64,000 nucleotides of DNA from Desulfocapsa sp. (GTDB lineage Bacteria; Desulfobacterota; Desulfobulbia; Desulfobulbales; Desulfocapsaceae). Shown piece after piece: positions 55,319 through 64,000 of this stretch (positions within the stretch are counted from its first letter, which is position 1; every line of letters begins with the position of its first letter). The translations under genes were made by a program, and so were the position numbers. Under the pieces are notes generated by a model. The model was not told the origin of the DNA and searched no databases. It worked only from the letters and a program-made list of their open reading frames with translations. Location of the stretch: the NCBI GenBank assembly GCA_022712895.1, contig JAFLJS010000037.1, forward strand, positions 78,903 through 142,902. The letters run 5' to 3'.

Positions 55319-55362
55319 TTTTTTTATTAAAATTTTGAGAGACTCGTAAAAGTAAAACCTTG

Positions 55363-55402
55363 GATGGCTACGAAAAAAATGAAGAGTTTTTTCTTAGCCA
55401 TC
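55363..55402 (-). terminator. Hairpin at the zwf stop, related to the palindromic repeats
   Basis: GATGGCTACGAAAAAA and TTTTTTCTTAGCCATC form a long stem (one mismatch) with an ATGAAGAG loop. It spans the zwf stop codon (minus strand) and probably ends the pta-pyk-zwf transcript. The 3' arm TTTTTTC-TTAGCCATC is the same sequence that ends copy B near 63965-63981. Confidence 0.65.
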
Positions 55403-56864
55403 ATTCTTCCCACTCTCGTCCGTCCCTTGCCAGCAGGGCAACAGATGCCACAGGTCCAAGAGAACCGGCGGGGTAATGTTTTGGCGGCTCATTACAGCTG
55501 GCCCAAGCGTCAAGAATGCTGTCTATCCAACTCCATGAACGTTCCACTTCATCACGACGGATAAAGAGGGACTGGTTGCCAAGCATGGTTTCTAAAATCA
55601 AACGTTCATAGGCATTGGCCACATGGTCATCCCGGAAAGCATCTGAGAAAGAGAGATCGAGTATGGTTTTTTGTAACTTGATTCCTTTACCAATCCCCGG
55701 CACTTTATTCAACATCTCAATTTCCACCCCTTCATCTGGTTGCAGACGAATAACCAGTTTGTTCTGGGGCAGGTTGCGATAACTGTCTTTGAAGATATTG
55801 TGGGGTAGCTGCTTGAAGTAGATCACCACTTCGGAGCGTTTCGTTGTCATGCGTTTACCGGTGCGCAGATAGAAGGGGACTCCGGCCCAGCGCCAGTTGT
55901 CTATATCCACCCGGAGAGCAACAAAACTTTCTGTGGTGGATCTGGCGTTGCCATCATCTTCATCGGTGTACCCGGGAACGGGACTGCCTTTAATAAATCC
56001 GGCACCGTATTGACCACGCACAGTCACCTGATCCGCATTGTCACGGGTGATTGGTCGCAGTGCTTTTAATACTTTTAGTTTTTCATTACGGATGGAGTCA
56101 CCGTCCATATTTACTGGTGGTTCCATGGCAACCAGGGTCAGGATCTGCATCAGGTGGTTTTGCACCATATCCCGCAACTGGCCGGATTGGTCAAAGTAGC
56201 CCCAGCGTCCCTCGATACCAACTTCTTCAGCCACTGTAATCTGTACATGGTCAATGGTGTTGTGATCCCAGTTGGTGGTGAAAATGGAGTTGGCAAAACG
56301 GAGTGCCAGCAGATTCATCACCGTTTCTTTGCCGAGATAGTGATCAATGCGATAGATCTGTTCCTCTGTAAAAACATCAGAGACGGTATCGTTGATCTCC
56401 TGAGAGGACTTAAGGTCATGGCCGATGGGCTTTTCAAGAACCACCCGGGTGTTTTTACCGGTGAGACCCGCATATTTCAGTCCTTTGCAAATATCATCAA
56501 ACAGAAAGGGGGCAACGGAAAAATAGTTGACCAGATTTCTGTTGTCCTGGTCTGTGACTGCCGTCAGTTTTTTGTATTCTTCCGGTTGGTCGATGTTGAT
56601 CAGCACATAACAGAGACGTTTTAAGAGCCTGTCCTTCACCTCTGTATCGAGTGTGTTTTTGCAGAATTTATGCAGAGCAGACTCCATCTGCTCAACAAAA
56701 TCATCCTGGCTTATGGCATGTCGCGCAACCCCAATAATACGGGTATCAGCGTGTAGATGACCGACTCTGTCCAGTTCATAGAGTGAGGGAAGCAACTTTC
56801 GTCGTGATAAATCGCCAAGTACACCAAAAATAGTAAAATCGCAGGGGAGACTATTGGGGGACAT
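55401..56864 (-). CDS. zwf: Glucose-6-phosphate dehydrogenase
   Basis: Oxidises glucose 6-phosphate to 6-phosphogluconolactone with reduction of NADP. The 487-residue protein has the dinucleotide fold FGVLGDLSRRKL and the signature RIDHYLGKETVMN with the catalytic lysine and histidine region. AAPFLFDDICKGL and VLEKPIGHDLKS are also typical. It is the last gene of the pta-pyk-zwf run, 8 bases after pyk. gnd and pgl are not in the window. Confidence 0.97.
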   Translation of the reverse strand: MSPNSLPCDFTIFGVLGDLSRRKLLPSLYELDRVGHLHADTRIIGVARHAISQDDFVEQMESALHKFCKNTLDTEVKDRLLKRLCYVLINIDQPEEYKKLTAVTDQDNRNLVNYFSVAPFLFDDICKGLKYAGLTGKNTRVVLEKPIGHDLKSSQEINDTVSDVFTEEQIYRIDHYLGKETVMNLLALRFANSIFTTNWDHNTIDHVQITVAEEVGIEGRWGYFDQSGQLRDMVQNHLMQILTLVAMEPPVNMDGDSIRNEKLKVLKALRPITRDNADQVTVRGQYGAGFIKGSPVPGYTDEDDGNARSTTESFVALRVDIDNWRWAGVPFYLRTGKRMTTKRSEVVIYFKQLPHNIFKDSYRNLPQNKLVIRLQPDEGVEIEMLNKVPGIGKGIKLQKTILDLSFSDAFRDDHVANAYERLILETMLGNQSLFIRRDEVERSWSWIDSILDAWASCNEPPKHYPAGSLGPVASVALLARDGREWEE

Positions 56865-56872
56865 GTGAGTTC

Positions 56873-58321
56873 CTACTGGTTAAGGGAGATAATCTCGATC
56901 TTATTATTCGCATGTGGGTGATCTGGGGATGGCCCTTCTGTTTGCAGGATGCATTTCCCGGATAAGCCGTGATCCGCGATGAGATTTTGAGCATATTCTG
57001 TCCATTCCTTCGGATGCGTTGCTTCCTCAATGGGGTGGACTCCGTAGGAAAATTGTAGCTCCTGGCAGGTTTTTTGGCTGGAGCTGATTGCGAAAATCCA
57101 GACTGGCAGTCGGAAGCGCGTGACTGAACGCGCTGTATAACCACTGGCTGTGGGAGTGATAACTGCTGCTGGATCGTCAATTCGTTCCAAAAGGTTTTCA
57201 ATGGAAACTGCTATGAAATCAACAGTACTGTGTTGGTAATTTGTCTTTCCACTTTGGGGGACTAAGGTGGAATCAATGTGTCGCTGTAGGCGGGCAGGTT
57301 CAATGGATTTGGCTATTTTTACTAGCATTTTCACAGATTCCAGAGGGTAATCACCCATGGCTGATTCTTCGGAAAGCATTACCGCATCAGTTCCATCAAG
57401 GATAGCATTGGCCACATCCGTAGATTCGGCCCGTGTTGGACGACGGTTACGGGTCATGGATTCCAGCATTTGGGTGGCAGTGATTACAGGTTTTGCAAAG
57501 AGGTTGGCGCGGGCAGTGATAAATTTCTGGATAACTGCAATCTCTTCAATGGGAATTTCAACGCCCAGATCCCCTCGTGCAACCATAATACCATCAGTGA
57601 CCGCTAGAATCTCATCTATCCTGTCCTGAATGGAGGCGCGCTCAATCTTGGCAATAATAAAAGGATCATATCCCATTTCCGAAGCCGCATGCCGCACGTC
57701 TTCCACGTCCTGTGCTGAATTTACAAAAGATTGGCTGATAGCATCAACACCATGCTCCAGTGCAAATTGCATGCATTCACGATCCCGTGGGGTAAAGGCG
57801 CTGGTGCCAAGGTCTATACCTGGGATATTTAAGCCCTTGCGGGATCGTAGTTCGCCACCCATAATAACCTTGCAATCGATATCTGTGGCCGTTGCCTGCA
57901 CTACAGTCAGCTGAATAAGGCCGTCGTTGAGATAGAGCGTGTCGCCGGGTTTCACAACTTTTGGCAGTGTCATCATGGTGATGGCAACTCGCTGAGCCGT
58001 ACCGGAGATCTGCTCAGTAGTGAGCGTGAAGCTGGCATCTTTTTCCAGGATGACAGGTTCTTTGGTAAAGTTTCCAATACGCATTTTAGGACCAGGCAGA
58101 TCAGCCATGATAGCCACCCGCTTGCCAGTCTTTTTAGCAGCAGATCGGATCTTTTCTATCACGTCTTTGTGGCTGGCAAAATCACCATGGGAAAAATTGA
58201 GGCGAGCCACGTTCATTCCGGCCAGCAGCATTTTTTCGATCATGGCGGGTGAGTCTGATGCTGGACCAATGGTGCAGACCAGTTTTGTTTTATTACGAGT
58301 TGCAAATTCCATGGAGTTCAT
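56873..58321 (-). CDS. pyk: Pyruvate kinase
   Basis: Transfers phosphate from phosphoenolpyruvate to ADP, the last step of glycolysis. The 482-residue protein has KLVCTIGPASDSP, the active-site ARLNFSHGD, KIERASIQD with the catalytic lysine, MVARGDLGVEIP and LSEESAMGDYP. It lies between pta and zwf with gaps of 3 and 8 bases. Confidence 0.97.
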   Translation of the reverse strand: MNSMEFATRNKTKLVCTIGPASDSPAMIEKMLLAGMNVARLNFSHGDFASHKDVIEKIRSAAKKTGKRVAIMADLPGPKMRIGNFTKEPVILEKDASFTLTTEQISGTAQRVAITMMTLPKVVKPGDTLYLNDGLIQLTVVQATATDIDCKVIMGGELRSRKGLNIPGIDLGTSAFTPRDRECMQFALEHGVDAISQSFVNSAQDVEDVRHAASEMGYDPFIIAKIERASIQDRIDEILAVTDGIMVARGDLGVEIPIEEIAVIQKFITARANLFAKPVITATQMLESMTRNRRPTRAESTDVANAILDGTDAVMLSEESAMGDYPLESVKMLVKIAKSIEPARLQRHIDSTLVPQSGKTNYQHSTVDFIAVSIENLLERIDDPAAVITPTASGYTARSVTRFRLPVWIFAISSSQKTCQELQFSYGVHPIEEATHPKEWTEYAQNLIADHGLSGKCILQTEGPSPDHPHANNKIEIISLNQ

Positions 58322-58324
58322 TTT

Positions 58325-60424
58325 TTAATCCTGAATATATTGCGCCTGAATTGCTGTGATTGCGACAGTATTGATGATATCTGTCACCACACATCCCCTG
58401 CTCAAATCGTTAACCGGTTTTTTCAAGCCCTGGAGGACAGGGCCAATGGCAACAGCACCTGAAGAACGCTGTACCGCCTTGTACGTGTTGTTTCCTGTGT
58501 TTAGATCAGGGAAGATGAAGACGGTGGCACGTCCCGCAACCTTGCTGTTCGGCATTTTGGTTTTTGCAACACTGGGCTCAATAGCGGCGTCGTATTGAAT
58601 GGGCCCCTCAAGGAGCAGATCTGGTCGTTTTTCTTTAGCAATACGTACACCTTCCCTCACCTTTTCCACGTCAGCGCCTTTGCCTGAGGCACCTGTTGCA
58701 TAGGAGAGCATGGCAACTCTTGGTTCGATGCCAAATGTGCTGGCAGTATCTGCTGAAGAAATGGCAATTTCAGCAAGTTGTTCCGAATTAGGGTCGGGGT
58801 TCACCGCACAATCGCCATAAACCAGTACTTTGGTGTCCAGGCACATAAGAAATACGGAAGAAACCACTGAAATACCGGGTATGGTTTTGATGATTTGCAG
58901 TGCCGGACGAATGGTGTTGGCGGTGGTGTGTATTGCTCCAGAAACCATACCGTCCACTTTTCCTTCGTAAACCATCATCGTGCCAAAGTAGGAAGAAGGG
59001 CTGGACATAGCATCTCTTGCACCATCAAGAGTCATGTTTTTGTGTTTTCTGAGTTCATAGAAAGTCTGTGCAAATTGCTCGGTCAGTTCAGAACTTGCAG
59101 GATCGACAATTGCAACACCCTTTAGATCAAGGCCAAGCTCAGCAGCCCTGTTGGATATCTCTTCAGGATTTCCAAGAAGAGTAATGTCCACCACGTCTCG
59201 TCGAATCAGGATTTCAGTTGCCCGCAGGATTCGTTCGTCTGAGGCTTCCGGCAGTACGATATGCTTTTTGTCTGTTCTTGCCCGTTCAAATAGACCGTAT
59301 TCAAACATTACCGGAGTCACAGTTTTAGGCGTTTCACTGAGGATGGCCAGTTTTCTCAACTGTTCTGCGTCCACATGGGTCTCAAAGAGGCCTAGTGCCA
59401 GAGCAATTTTTCGTTCATCACCTGAATTGATCAGTGCTGGAACGGACACCGCATTGGTTGTTGTTGTGTAGGTGTCGGTCTGTACGCTGAGCAGCGGAAC
59501 TGTATATTTTCGTCCGCTGATTAGGCGCATGGTATTTGGGCCTGGAGTAAAACCTCCGGAAAGAAGAATGCCAGCAATATTCGGATAGTTGGATGACATT
59601 AGAGTGGAGAGGGAAGCCAGGATAATATCGTCTCGGTCACCCGGAACTATTATCAAGTCACCATCTTCCACATGACCAAGAAAATGTTCCATGGTCATGG
59701 CGGCGATCTTAAATTGCTTGACGATCCTGTCCATACCATCCGGTCGCTCCAGAACATTCTTACACTTTAAGGCTTCGCTGATATCACTTATAGAAGGTTT
59801 GTCCAGTTCTTCGTTTTCCGGGATGAGGAATACCGGAGCATCACCTTCAACGGGGTCGTCCAGTTCGACTTCGAGTACGCCGAACGTGTCCTCAGCCATG
59901 CGGTTGACAAAGGTTGCGTAATGAAGGCATCCTGATTCCTGAATTGCATCTGCGGTGATTTTTATTTCCTTGGCAATATCACGGGGGGTTTGATTCATGC
60001 CGTTGATGACACCGACAAAGGGGCAGCCAAGATTCTTGGCGATCTCCATATTGATTTCCACGTCAAATGCGGAGAGAAAGGAGTTGGAGTTCAAGCCTTC
60101 GCACAGGACAAAATCATATCGTGTCTTGAGGTTGCTGAGTTGTTTGATGAGTTCTTCAAGGCAAAACTTCATTCGGTCTTCAGCCACAAAAGACTTGACC
60201 TCAGATGCCTGAAATCCAAAACTTTCCTCATAACTCATTGAGGGACAGTAACGTTTGCGGATAAGTTCTATGTCACCATCCCGTTCTCTTTCAGAATCTA
60301 TGACAGGGCGAAAGAATGCAACGTTTCCTATGGAGCGGGTGAGCATCTCCATAAGCCCCATAGTAACGATCAGTTTTCCCGCTTCAGGTTCCAGAGAGGC
60401 GACGTAGAGCGTGTTGGATGGCAT
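58325..60424 (-). CDS. pta: Phosphate acetyltransferase (long form)
   Basis: Converts acetyl-CoA and phosphate to acetyl phosphate. The 699-residue protein has an N-terminal nucleotide-binding-like domain, a DRTGG-type middle (about 215-330) and the C-terminal PTA_PTB catalytic domain from about residue 372 (HIVLPEASDERILRA ... GAIHTTANTIRPALQIIK). The N-terminal P-loop position reads EPEAGKL, where Lys is kept but the usual Thr/Ser is Leu, so the domain may not bind nucleotide. Acetate kinase is not near. The promoter is likely in the 127 bases upstream. Confidence 0.96.
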   Translation of the reverse strand: MPSNTLYVASLEPEAGKLIVTMGLMEMLTRSIGNVAFFRPVIDSERERDGDIELIRKRYCPSMSYEESFGFQASEVKSFVAEDRMKFCLEELIKQLSNLKTRYDFVLCEGLNSNSFLSAFDVEINMEIAKNLGCPFVGVINGMNQTPRDIAKEIKITADAIQESGCLHYATFVNRMAEDTFGVLEVELDDPVEGDAPVFLIPENEELDKPSISDISEALKCKNVLERPDGMDRIVKQFKIAAMTMEHFLGHVEDGDLIIVPGDRDDIILASLSTLMSSNYPNIAGILLSGGFTPGPNTMRLISGRKYTVPLLSVQTDTYTTTTNAVSVPALINSGDERKIALALGLFETHVDAEQLRKLAILSETPKTVTPVMFEYGLFERARTDKKHIVLPEASDERILRATEILIRRDVVDITLLGNPEEISNRAAELGLDLKGVAIVDPASSELTEQFAQTFYELRKHKNMTLDGARDAMSSPSSYFGTMMVYEGKVDGMVSGAIHTTANTIRPALQIIKTIPGISVVSSVFLMCLDTKVLVYGDCAVNPDPNSEQLAEIAISSADTASTFGIEPRVAMLSYATGASGKGADVEKVREGVRIAKEKRPDLLLEGPIQYDAAIEPSVAKTKMPNSKVAGRATVFIFPDLNTGNNTYKAVQRSSGAVAIGPVLQGLKKPVNDLSRGCVVTDIINTVAITAIQAQYIQD

Positions 60425-60507
60425 GATCGGTTCCTTTAGGGCTAAGGATTATGGGGGAATGGTTATTGTAAAAGATAAAAAACAAACAGATACAATAGGT
60501 AATGCTG

Positions 60508-60544
60508 TCGTAAAAAGCCAAGAGTCTCGAAGGGCTTTTTACGA
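60508..60544 (-). terminator. Hairpin after guaA
   Basis: TCGTAAAAAGCC and GGCTTTTTACGA are perfect 12-base arms with a 13-base loop. It is 8 bases beyond the guaA stop, on the minus strand, and works as a terminator. It shares CGTAAAAA with the repeat family. Confidence 0.75.
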
Positions 60545-60551
60545 ATCCATT

Positions 60552-62102
60552 TTATTCCCACTCAATTGTTGCAGGTGGCTTGGAAGAAATATCATAGACT
60601 ACCCGGTTTACTCCACGAACCTCGTTAATAATACGGTTTGAGATAATTCCCAGCAGATCGTAAGGAAGTTTTGACCAATCCGCAGTCATGGCATCCCTTG
60701 AATCAACAGAACGAATGGCAATTACATTCTCGTAGGTACGGTTATCGCCCATTACACCGACGGTCTGGATGGGAAGGAGGACGGCAAACGATTGCCATAC
60801 TTTCCTGTACCAGCCGCTTTTCTTCATTTCCTCAAGAACAATAACATCTGCCTGACGGATGATGTCGAGACGTTCTTCATTTACTTCGCCCATGATACGA
60901 ATACCGAGGCCGGGGCCAGGGAATGGTTGGCGATAAATGGCCTCTTGAGGAAGGCCGAGCTCCAAGCCTAGTTCCCGTACTTCATCTTTAAAGAGCTCAC
61001 GCAGAGGTTCGATGAGATCCAGTTTCATAACTTCTGGAAGTCCACCCACATTGTGGTGAGATTTGATAGGTGCTTCACCCATAAAGGAGACCGATTCTAT
61101 AACGTCGGGGTACAGTGTGCCTTGTGCCAGGTAATTGACTTCACCGAGTTTTGTCGCCTCTTCTTCAAATATTTTAATAAATCCGAGGCCAATGCGTTTA
61201 CGTTTTACTTCTGGATCAATCACTTTATGCAGTTCGCTTAGGAAAAACTCTGTGGCATTGACATCAATAACGTGAAGCTGTGTTTTTTCACGGAAAAATC
61301 GGAGGATGGCCTCGCTTTCGCCTATGCGCATAAGGCCATTGTTGACGTAAATACAGGTGAGCTGGTCGCCAATTGCTTTATGAACAAGGGCTGCGGTAAC
61401 CGAAGAATCAACACCCCCCGATAGTGCGCAAAGAACTTTGGAATCGCCAACTTTTGCCTGAATCCCCTTAACGGTGGATTCGATAAATGAGGCCATGGTC
61501 CAGTTGGGTTTACAGTTACAGATACCGAATATAAAGTTTCTGAGAACGTCAGTTCCAATCAGGGTGTGAACAACTTCCGGATGAAACTGTACGGCAACAA
61601 AGGGTTTCTCTTTATGCCTAAGAGCTGCAAAGGGAGAATGCTCACTGGTGGCTGTTACTTCAAAGCCCTCCGGGATAACTTCAATACGGTCACCGTGGCT
61701 CATCCAGACCTGATGGGTGGCAGTGTTTGCTTCAAGGCCAGCAAAAAGTCCTTCGGTAAATTGTACGTTGAGGTCTGCCTTGCCAAACTCACGCATGTCG
61801 GCATTCTCAACACGTCCACCAAGTTGCTGCATCATCAGCTGTGCACCATAACAGATGCCAAGGATGGGTATACCTAACTCGAAAATTGCGGGATCGGAAT
61901 GGGGAGCATCCTTGTCATATACAGAACGTGGACCACCAGAGAGAACAATACCTGTGGGTTGCAGGTCCTTGATCTTTTGCAAATCAGTTGAGAATGGATG
62001 GATTTCACAATAGACTTTTTGCTCACGGATGCGGCGGGCAATAAGTTGAGTGGTTTGTGAGCCGAAATCGAGGATCAGGATTTTTTGTTCATGGATATTC
62101 AT
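60552..62102 (-). CDS. guaA: GMP synthase (glutamine-hydrolysing)
   Basis: Amidates XMP to GMP using glutamine and ATP. The 516-residue protein has the class I amidotransferase domain ([17 protein letters not shown] nucleophile Cys; [10 protein letters not shown]) and the PP-loop [16 protein letters not shown], followed by the dimer domain with [12 protein letters not shown]. It follows guaB by 131 bases and is likely co-transcribed with it. Confidence 0.97.
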   Translation of the reverse strand: MNIHEQKILILDFGSQTTQLIARRIREQKVYCEIHPFSTDLQKIKDLQPTGIVLSGGPRSVYDKDAPHSDPAIFELGIPILGICYGAQLMMQQLGGRVENADMREFGKADLNVQFTEGLFAGLEANTATHQVWMSHGDRIEVIPEGFEVTATSEHSPFAALRHKEKPFVAVQFHPEVVHTLIGTDVLRNFIFGICNCKPNWTMASFIESTVKGIQAKVGDSKVLCALSGGVDSSVTAALVHKAIGDQLTCIYVNNGLMRIGESEAILRFFREKTQLHVIDVNATEFFLSELHKVIDPEVKRKRIGLGFIKIFEEEATKLGEVNYLAQGTLYPDVIESVSFMGEAPIKSHHNVGGLPEVMKLDLIEPLRELFKDEVRELGLELGLPQEAIYRQPFPGPGLGIRIMGEVNEERLDIIRQADVIVLEEMKKSGWYRKVWQSFAVLLPIQTVGVMGDNRTYENVIAIRSVDSRDAMTADWSKLPYDLLGIISNRIINEVRGVNRVVYDISSKPPATIEWE

Positions 62103-62233
62103 GGAGTCGTCTCTCGGAGGTTGTATTATTTGTCAGTGTTTAGCACATGCCTCATGCCGGCTTTGAGCCGGATTATTATGGCAATATACGGGGATCTGGT
62201 TTCAGTTATGAGCCGAAGTAAAGTCTTGAAAGG

Positions 62234-63697
62234 CTATGCAGTTCTGTAGTTGGGTGCTTCCTTGGTAATAATAACATCATGGACATGGGATTCACGCAGG
62301 CCCGATGCAGAGATTCGGACAAAGTTGGCCTTCTCCCGTAACTCTTCAATGGTTGCTGCACCAACATATCCCATACCTGAACGCAGTCCGCCCAGAAGCT
62401 GGTAAATGACATTGGTAAGAGAGCCACGATAGGGAACTTTTCCCTCAATGCCTTCGGGAACCAGTTTGGACTGGCTGGAAACTTCAGACTGGAAATATCG
62501 GTCAGATGAACCTTTACGCATGGCACCTATAGATCCCATACCGCGATAGCCTTTATAGGTTCGTCCCTGGTAAAGGAAGTTCTCGCCAGGAGTCTCATCC
62601 GTTCCAGCAAAAAGGGAACCAATCATAATGGCATGTGCGCCAGCACCAATTGCCTTGGCAAGTTCTCCAGAGTGTTTGATGCCACCATCTGAAATAATGG
62701 GGATATCATGCTTAGATGCAGCTGCAACAGCATTTTTAATGGCCGTCATCTGGGGAACACCGACACCTGCAACAATCCTAGTGGTGCAGATGGAACCAGG
62801 GCCAACACCGACTTTCACGCAGTTTGCACCGGCCTGAATCAACGCTTCAGTCCCTTCAGATGTGGCAACATTTCCTGCAATGATCTGCAAATCCGGGAAG
62901 GTGGACCTGATACGTGCAACAGCATTTAAAACACCTTGTGAGTGACCGTGGGCTGAGTCGACCACCACCACATCAACGCCAACATCAATCAGTTTTTGGG
63001 CATTTGCTTCAATGCCCTCGCCTACGCCTAAGGCTGCACCGACCAATAACCGGCCCATATCATCTTTTGCGGCAGAGGGGTATTTTCGGATCTTTTCAAG
63101 ATCTTTAATGGTAATCAAACCACTGAGCTTACCATTATCATCAACCACCAGAAGTTTTTCAATGCGGTGCTCATGGAGGAGTGCTTTGGAATGCTCAAGA
63201 TCAATCCCAACCTTAGCTGTAACCAGATTTTTGCTGGTCATGACATCGCCCACATGCAGGTCATTGTCAGAGACAAAACGCAGGTCGCGGTTGGTGACAA
63301 TTCCCACAAGTTTATCATCTCGTAAAACTGGCAGCCCGGAAATCTTATATTTTGCCATGATCTTTTCCACATCGGCAACAGAGTGGCTTTCCTTCACAGT
63401 AATAGGATCTACAATCATGCCTGATTCAGATTTTTTGACCCGTTCCACCTCAGTGGCCTGTTGATCAATGGTCATGTTTTTATGGATAATGCCGATACCA
63501 CCTTCACGGGCAATGGCAATGGCCGTTCGATGTTCGGTAACTGAGTCCATGGCAGCGCTGATTAGTGGCGCATTCAGGCTGAGGCTGGGGGTCAGTTTGG
63601 TGGTAAGGGAAACTTCATTGGGCAGCACCTGTGAGGCCGCAGGGGCAAGAAGCAGGTCGTCAAATGTCAGGGCAACTTCAAGATTGTCAGGTAACAT
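62234..63697 (-). CDS. guaB: Inosine-5'-monophosphate dehydrogenase
   Basis: Oxidises IMP to XMP with NAD, the rate-limiting step to GMP. The 487-residue protein has the N-terminal barrel ([11 protein letters not shown]), two CBS domains (about 97-205; [11 protein letters not shown] and [15 protein letters not shown]), then the catalytic loop [17 protein letters not shown] with the active-site Cys and the flap [25 protein letters not shown] precedes the ATG at 63697. Confidence 0.98.
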   Translation of the reverse strand: MLPDNLEVALTFDDLLLAPAASQVLPNEVSLTTKLTPSLSLNAPLISAAMDSVTEHRTAIAIAREGGIGIIHKNMTIDQQATEVERVKKSESGMIVDPITVKESHSVADVEKIMAKYKISGLPVLRDDKLVGIVTNRDLRFVSDNDLHVGDVMTSKNLVTAKVGIDLEHSKALLHEHRIEKLLVVDDNGKLSGLITIKDLEKIRKYPSAAKDDMGRLLVGAALGVGEGIEANAQKLIDVGVDVVVVDSAHGHSQGVLNAVARIRSTFPDLQIIAGNVATSEGTEALIQAGANCVKVGVGPGSICTTRIVAGVGVPQMTAIKNAVAAASKHDIPIISDGGIKHSGELAKAIGAGAHAIMIGSLFAGTDETPGENFLYQGRTYKGYRGMGSIGAMRKGSSDRYFQSEVSSQSKLVPEGIEGKVPYRGSLTNVIYQLLGGLRSGMGYVGAATIEELREKANFVRISASGLRESHVHDVIITKEAPNYRTA

Positions 63698-63783
63698 GGA
63701 AACTCCTCAGTCATGGTACAAAAGTAGGATGGTAACTCCGGACTCAAAATGTTTGGTAGACTGGCCCGGAATGGTATTGTTGC

Positions 63784-63811
63784 AATATGTGTATTATCGG
63801 TCGCAAGTCAA
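63784..63811 (-). promoter_or_regulatory. Candidate promoter of guaB
   Basis: On the minus strand TTGACT (63811-63806) and CATATT (63789-63784), 16 bases apart. It gives a leader of about 80 bases. The match is fair; no riboswitch consensus was seen in the leader. Confidence 0.4.
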
Positions 63812-63864
63812 GTTCAGACAGGCTATAAAAGGTCTTTTTACGAAAGAGTCAATGGTGATGGCGT

Positions 63865-63973
63865 CGTAAAAACTCTTCATCTTCTTCGTCACTACAAATT
63901 TGCTGTCGTTACGACGTACTTAAGTACGCCTCACTCCATCAAATTTGTGTTCCTCGAATATGAAGGTTTTTCC
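63865..63973 (+). repeat. Dispersed palindromic repeat, copy B (109 bp)
   Basis: Begins CGTAAAAACTCTTCA and ends ATATGAAGGTTTTTCC, with inner palindrome GTACTTAAGTAC. Inverted ends (GTAAAAACTCTTCAT against ATGAAGGTTTTTCC) suggest the element folds on itself. A shared tail TTAGCCATC continues to 63981. It is the main content of the window's last 303 bases (63698-64000), in which no real gene is seen; the frames read across it are treated as chance. Confidence 0.75.
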
Positions 63974-64000
63974 TTAGCCATCTGATTTTTTACTTTTTAC

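Noticed and set aside
62157..62171. Hairpin CCGGCT-TTG-AGCCGG between guaB and guaA as a terminator
   Set aside because: There is no T run on either side, so it is at most a weak structure.
63749..63985. 78-residue open frame in the last part of the window
   Set aside because: It reads across the palindromic repeat copy and has no family match.

Overview
The window looks like chromosomal DNA of an anaerobic Desulfobulbales-type (former Deltaproteobacteria) sulfate reducer or sulfur disproportionator. The evidence is the house-keeping gene order (argG-argH-lipoprotein-lysA-dapF-dapA-dapB-folK, then fsa, a lytic transglycosylase and pgsA), the bacterial ferredoxin, CooT and LarB proteins, and two genes that only make sense if UGA is read as selenocysteine. 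That placement is inference from gene content; no 16S rRNA lies in the window. No CRISPR array, prophage, transposase or integron was seen.

Layout. 1-7.5 kb: arginine and lysine/diaminopimelate biosynthesis on the + strand. 7.5-10.5 kb: folK, a small YHS-like protein, fructose-6-phosphate aldolase, lytic transglycosylase, pgsA and a helix-hairpin-helix protein. 10.8-11.0 kb: a tRNA-Leu(CAA) with its own promoter and terminator. 11.1-13.8 kb: a three-gene ABC importer, then marC, larB and a fused secDF, a YkgJ-type cysteine cluster protein and a HAD phosphatase. 19.3-23.4 kb: an accessory stretch with a cyclic-nucleotide-binding/DUF4388 protein, an 809-residue membrane protein with an N-terminal ubiquitin-conjugating (E2) fold and TPR-like C-terminal region, and a small nickel-linked pair (natural His6-tail protein plus CooT) behind kdsD. 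24.5-27.0 kb: a TIGR03790 protein, a selenocysteine C_GCAxxG_C_C protein and a TatD DNase. 27.2-32.8 kb: a complete peptide/opine ABC importer with a strong terminator between the binding protein and the first permease gene.

33-40.5 kb holds a MscS channel and a four-gene envelope operon (two lipase-like lipoproteins, a large AsmA/YhdP-like protein and a DUF4105 protein). 40.6-49 kb has yajC, tgt, a CYTH enzyme, an APH-type kinase, an acyltransferase, a divergent diadenylate-cyclase-like protein, a flavin disulfide oxidoreductase with a TVP38 membrane partner, and glucokinase. 50.2-55.3 kb is a minus-strand series: NYN/cold-shock-like RNA protein, a 21-codon small ORF, a metallophosphoesterase, a HerA-like ATPase, a zinc-finger/ferredoxin ORF, a permease and a periplasmic selenocysteine rhodanese. 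55.4-63.7 kb is central metabolism: zwf, pyk, pta, guaA and guaB.

The best leads are the E2-like/TM/TPR protein, the two selenoproteins (each hidden by an in-frame UGA with a nearby hairpin of bacterial SECIS form), and a dispersed palindromic repeat family (CGTAAAAA...TTTTTCC ends) found at 50.1, 55.4 and 63.9 kb. All functional statements come from reading motifs by eye; no database search was run.
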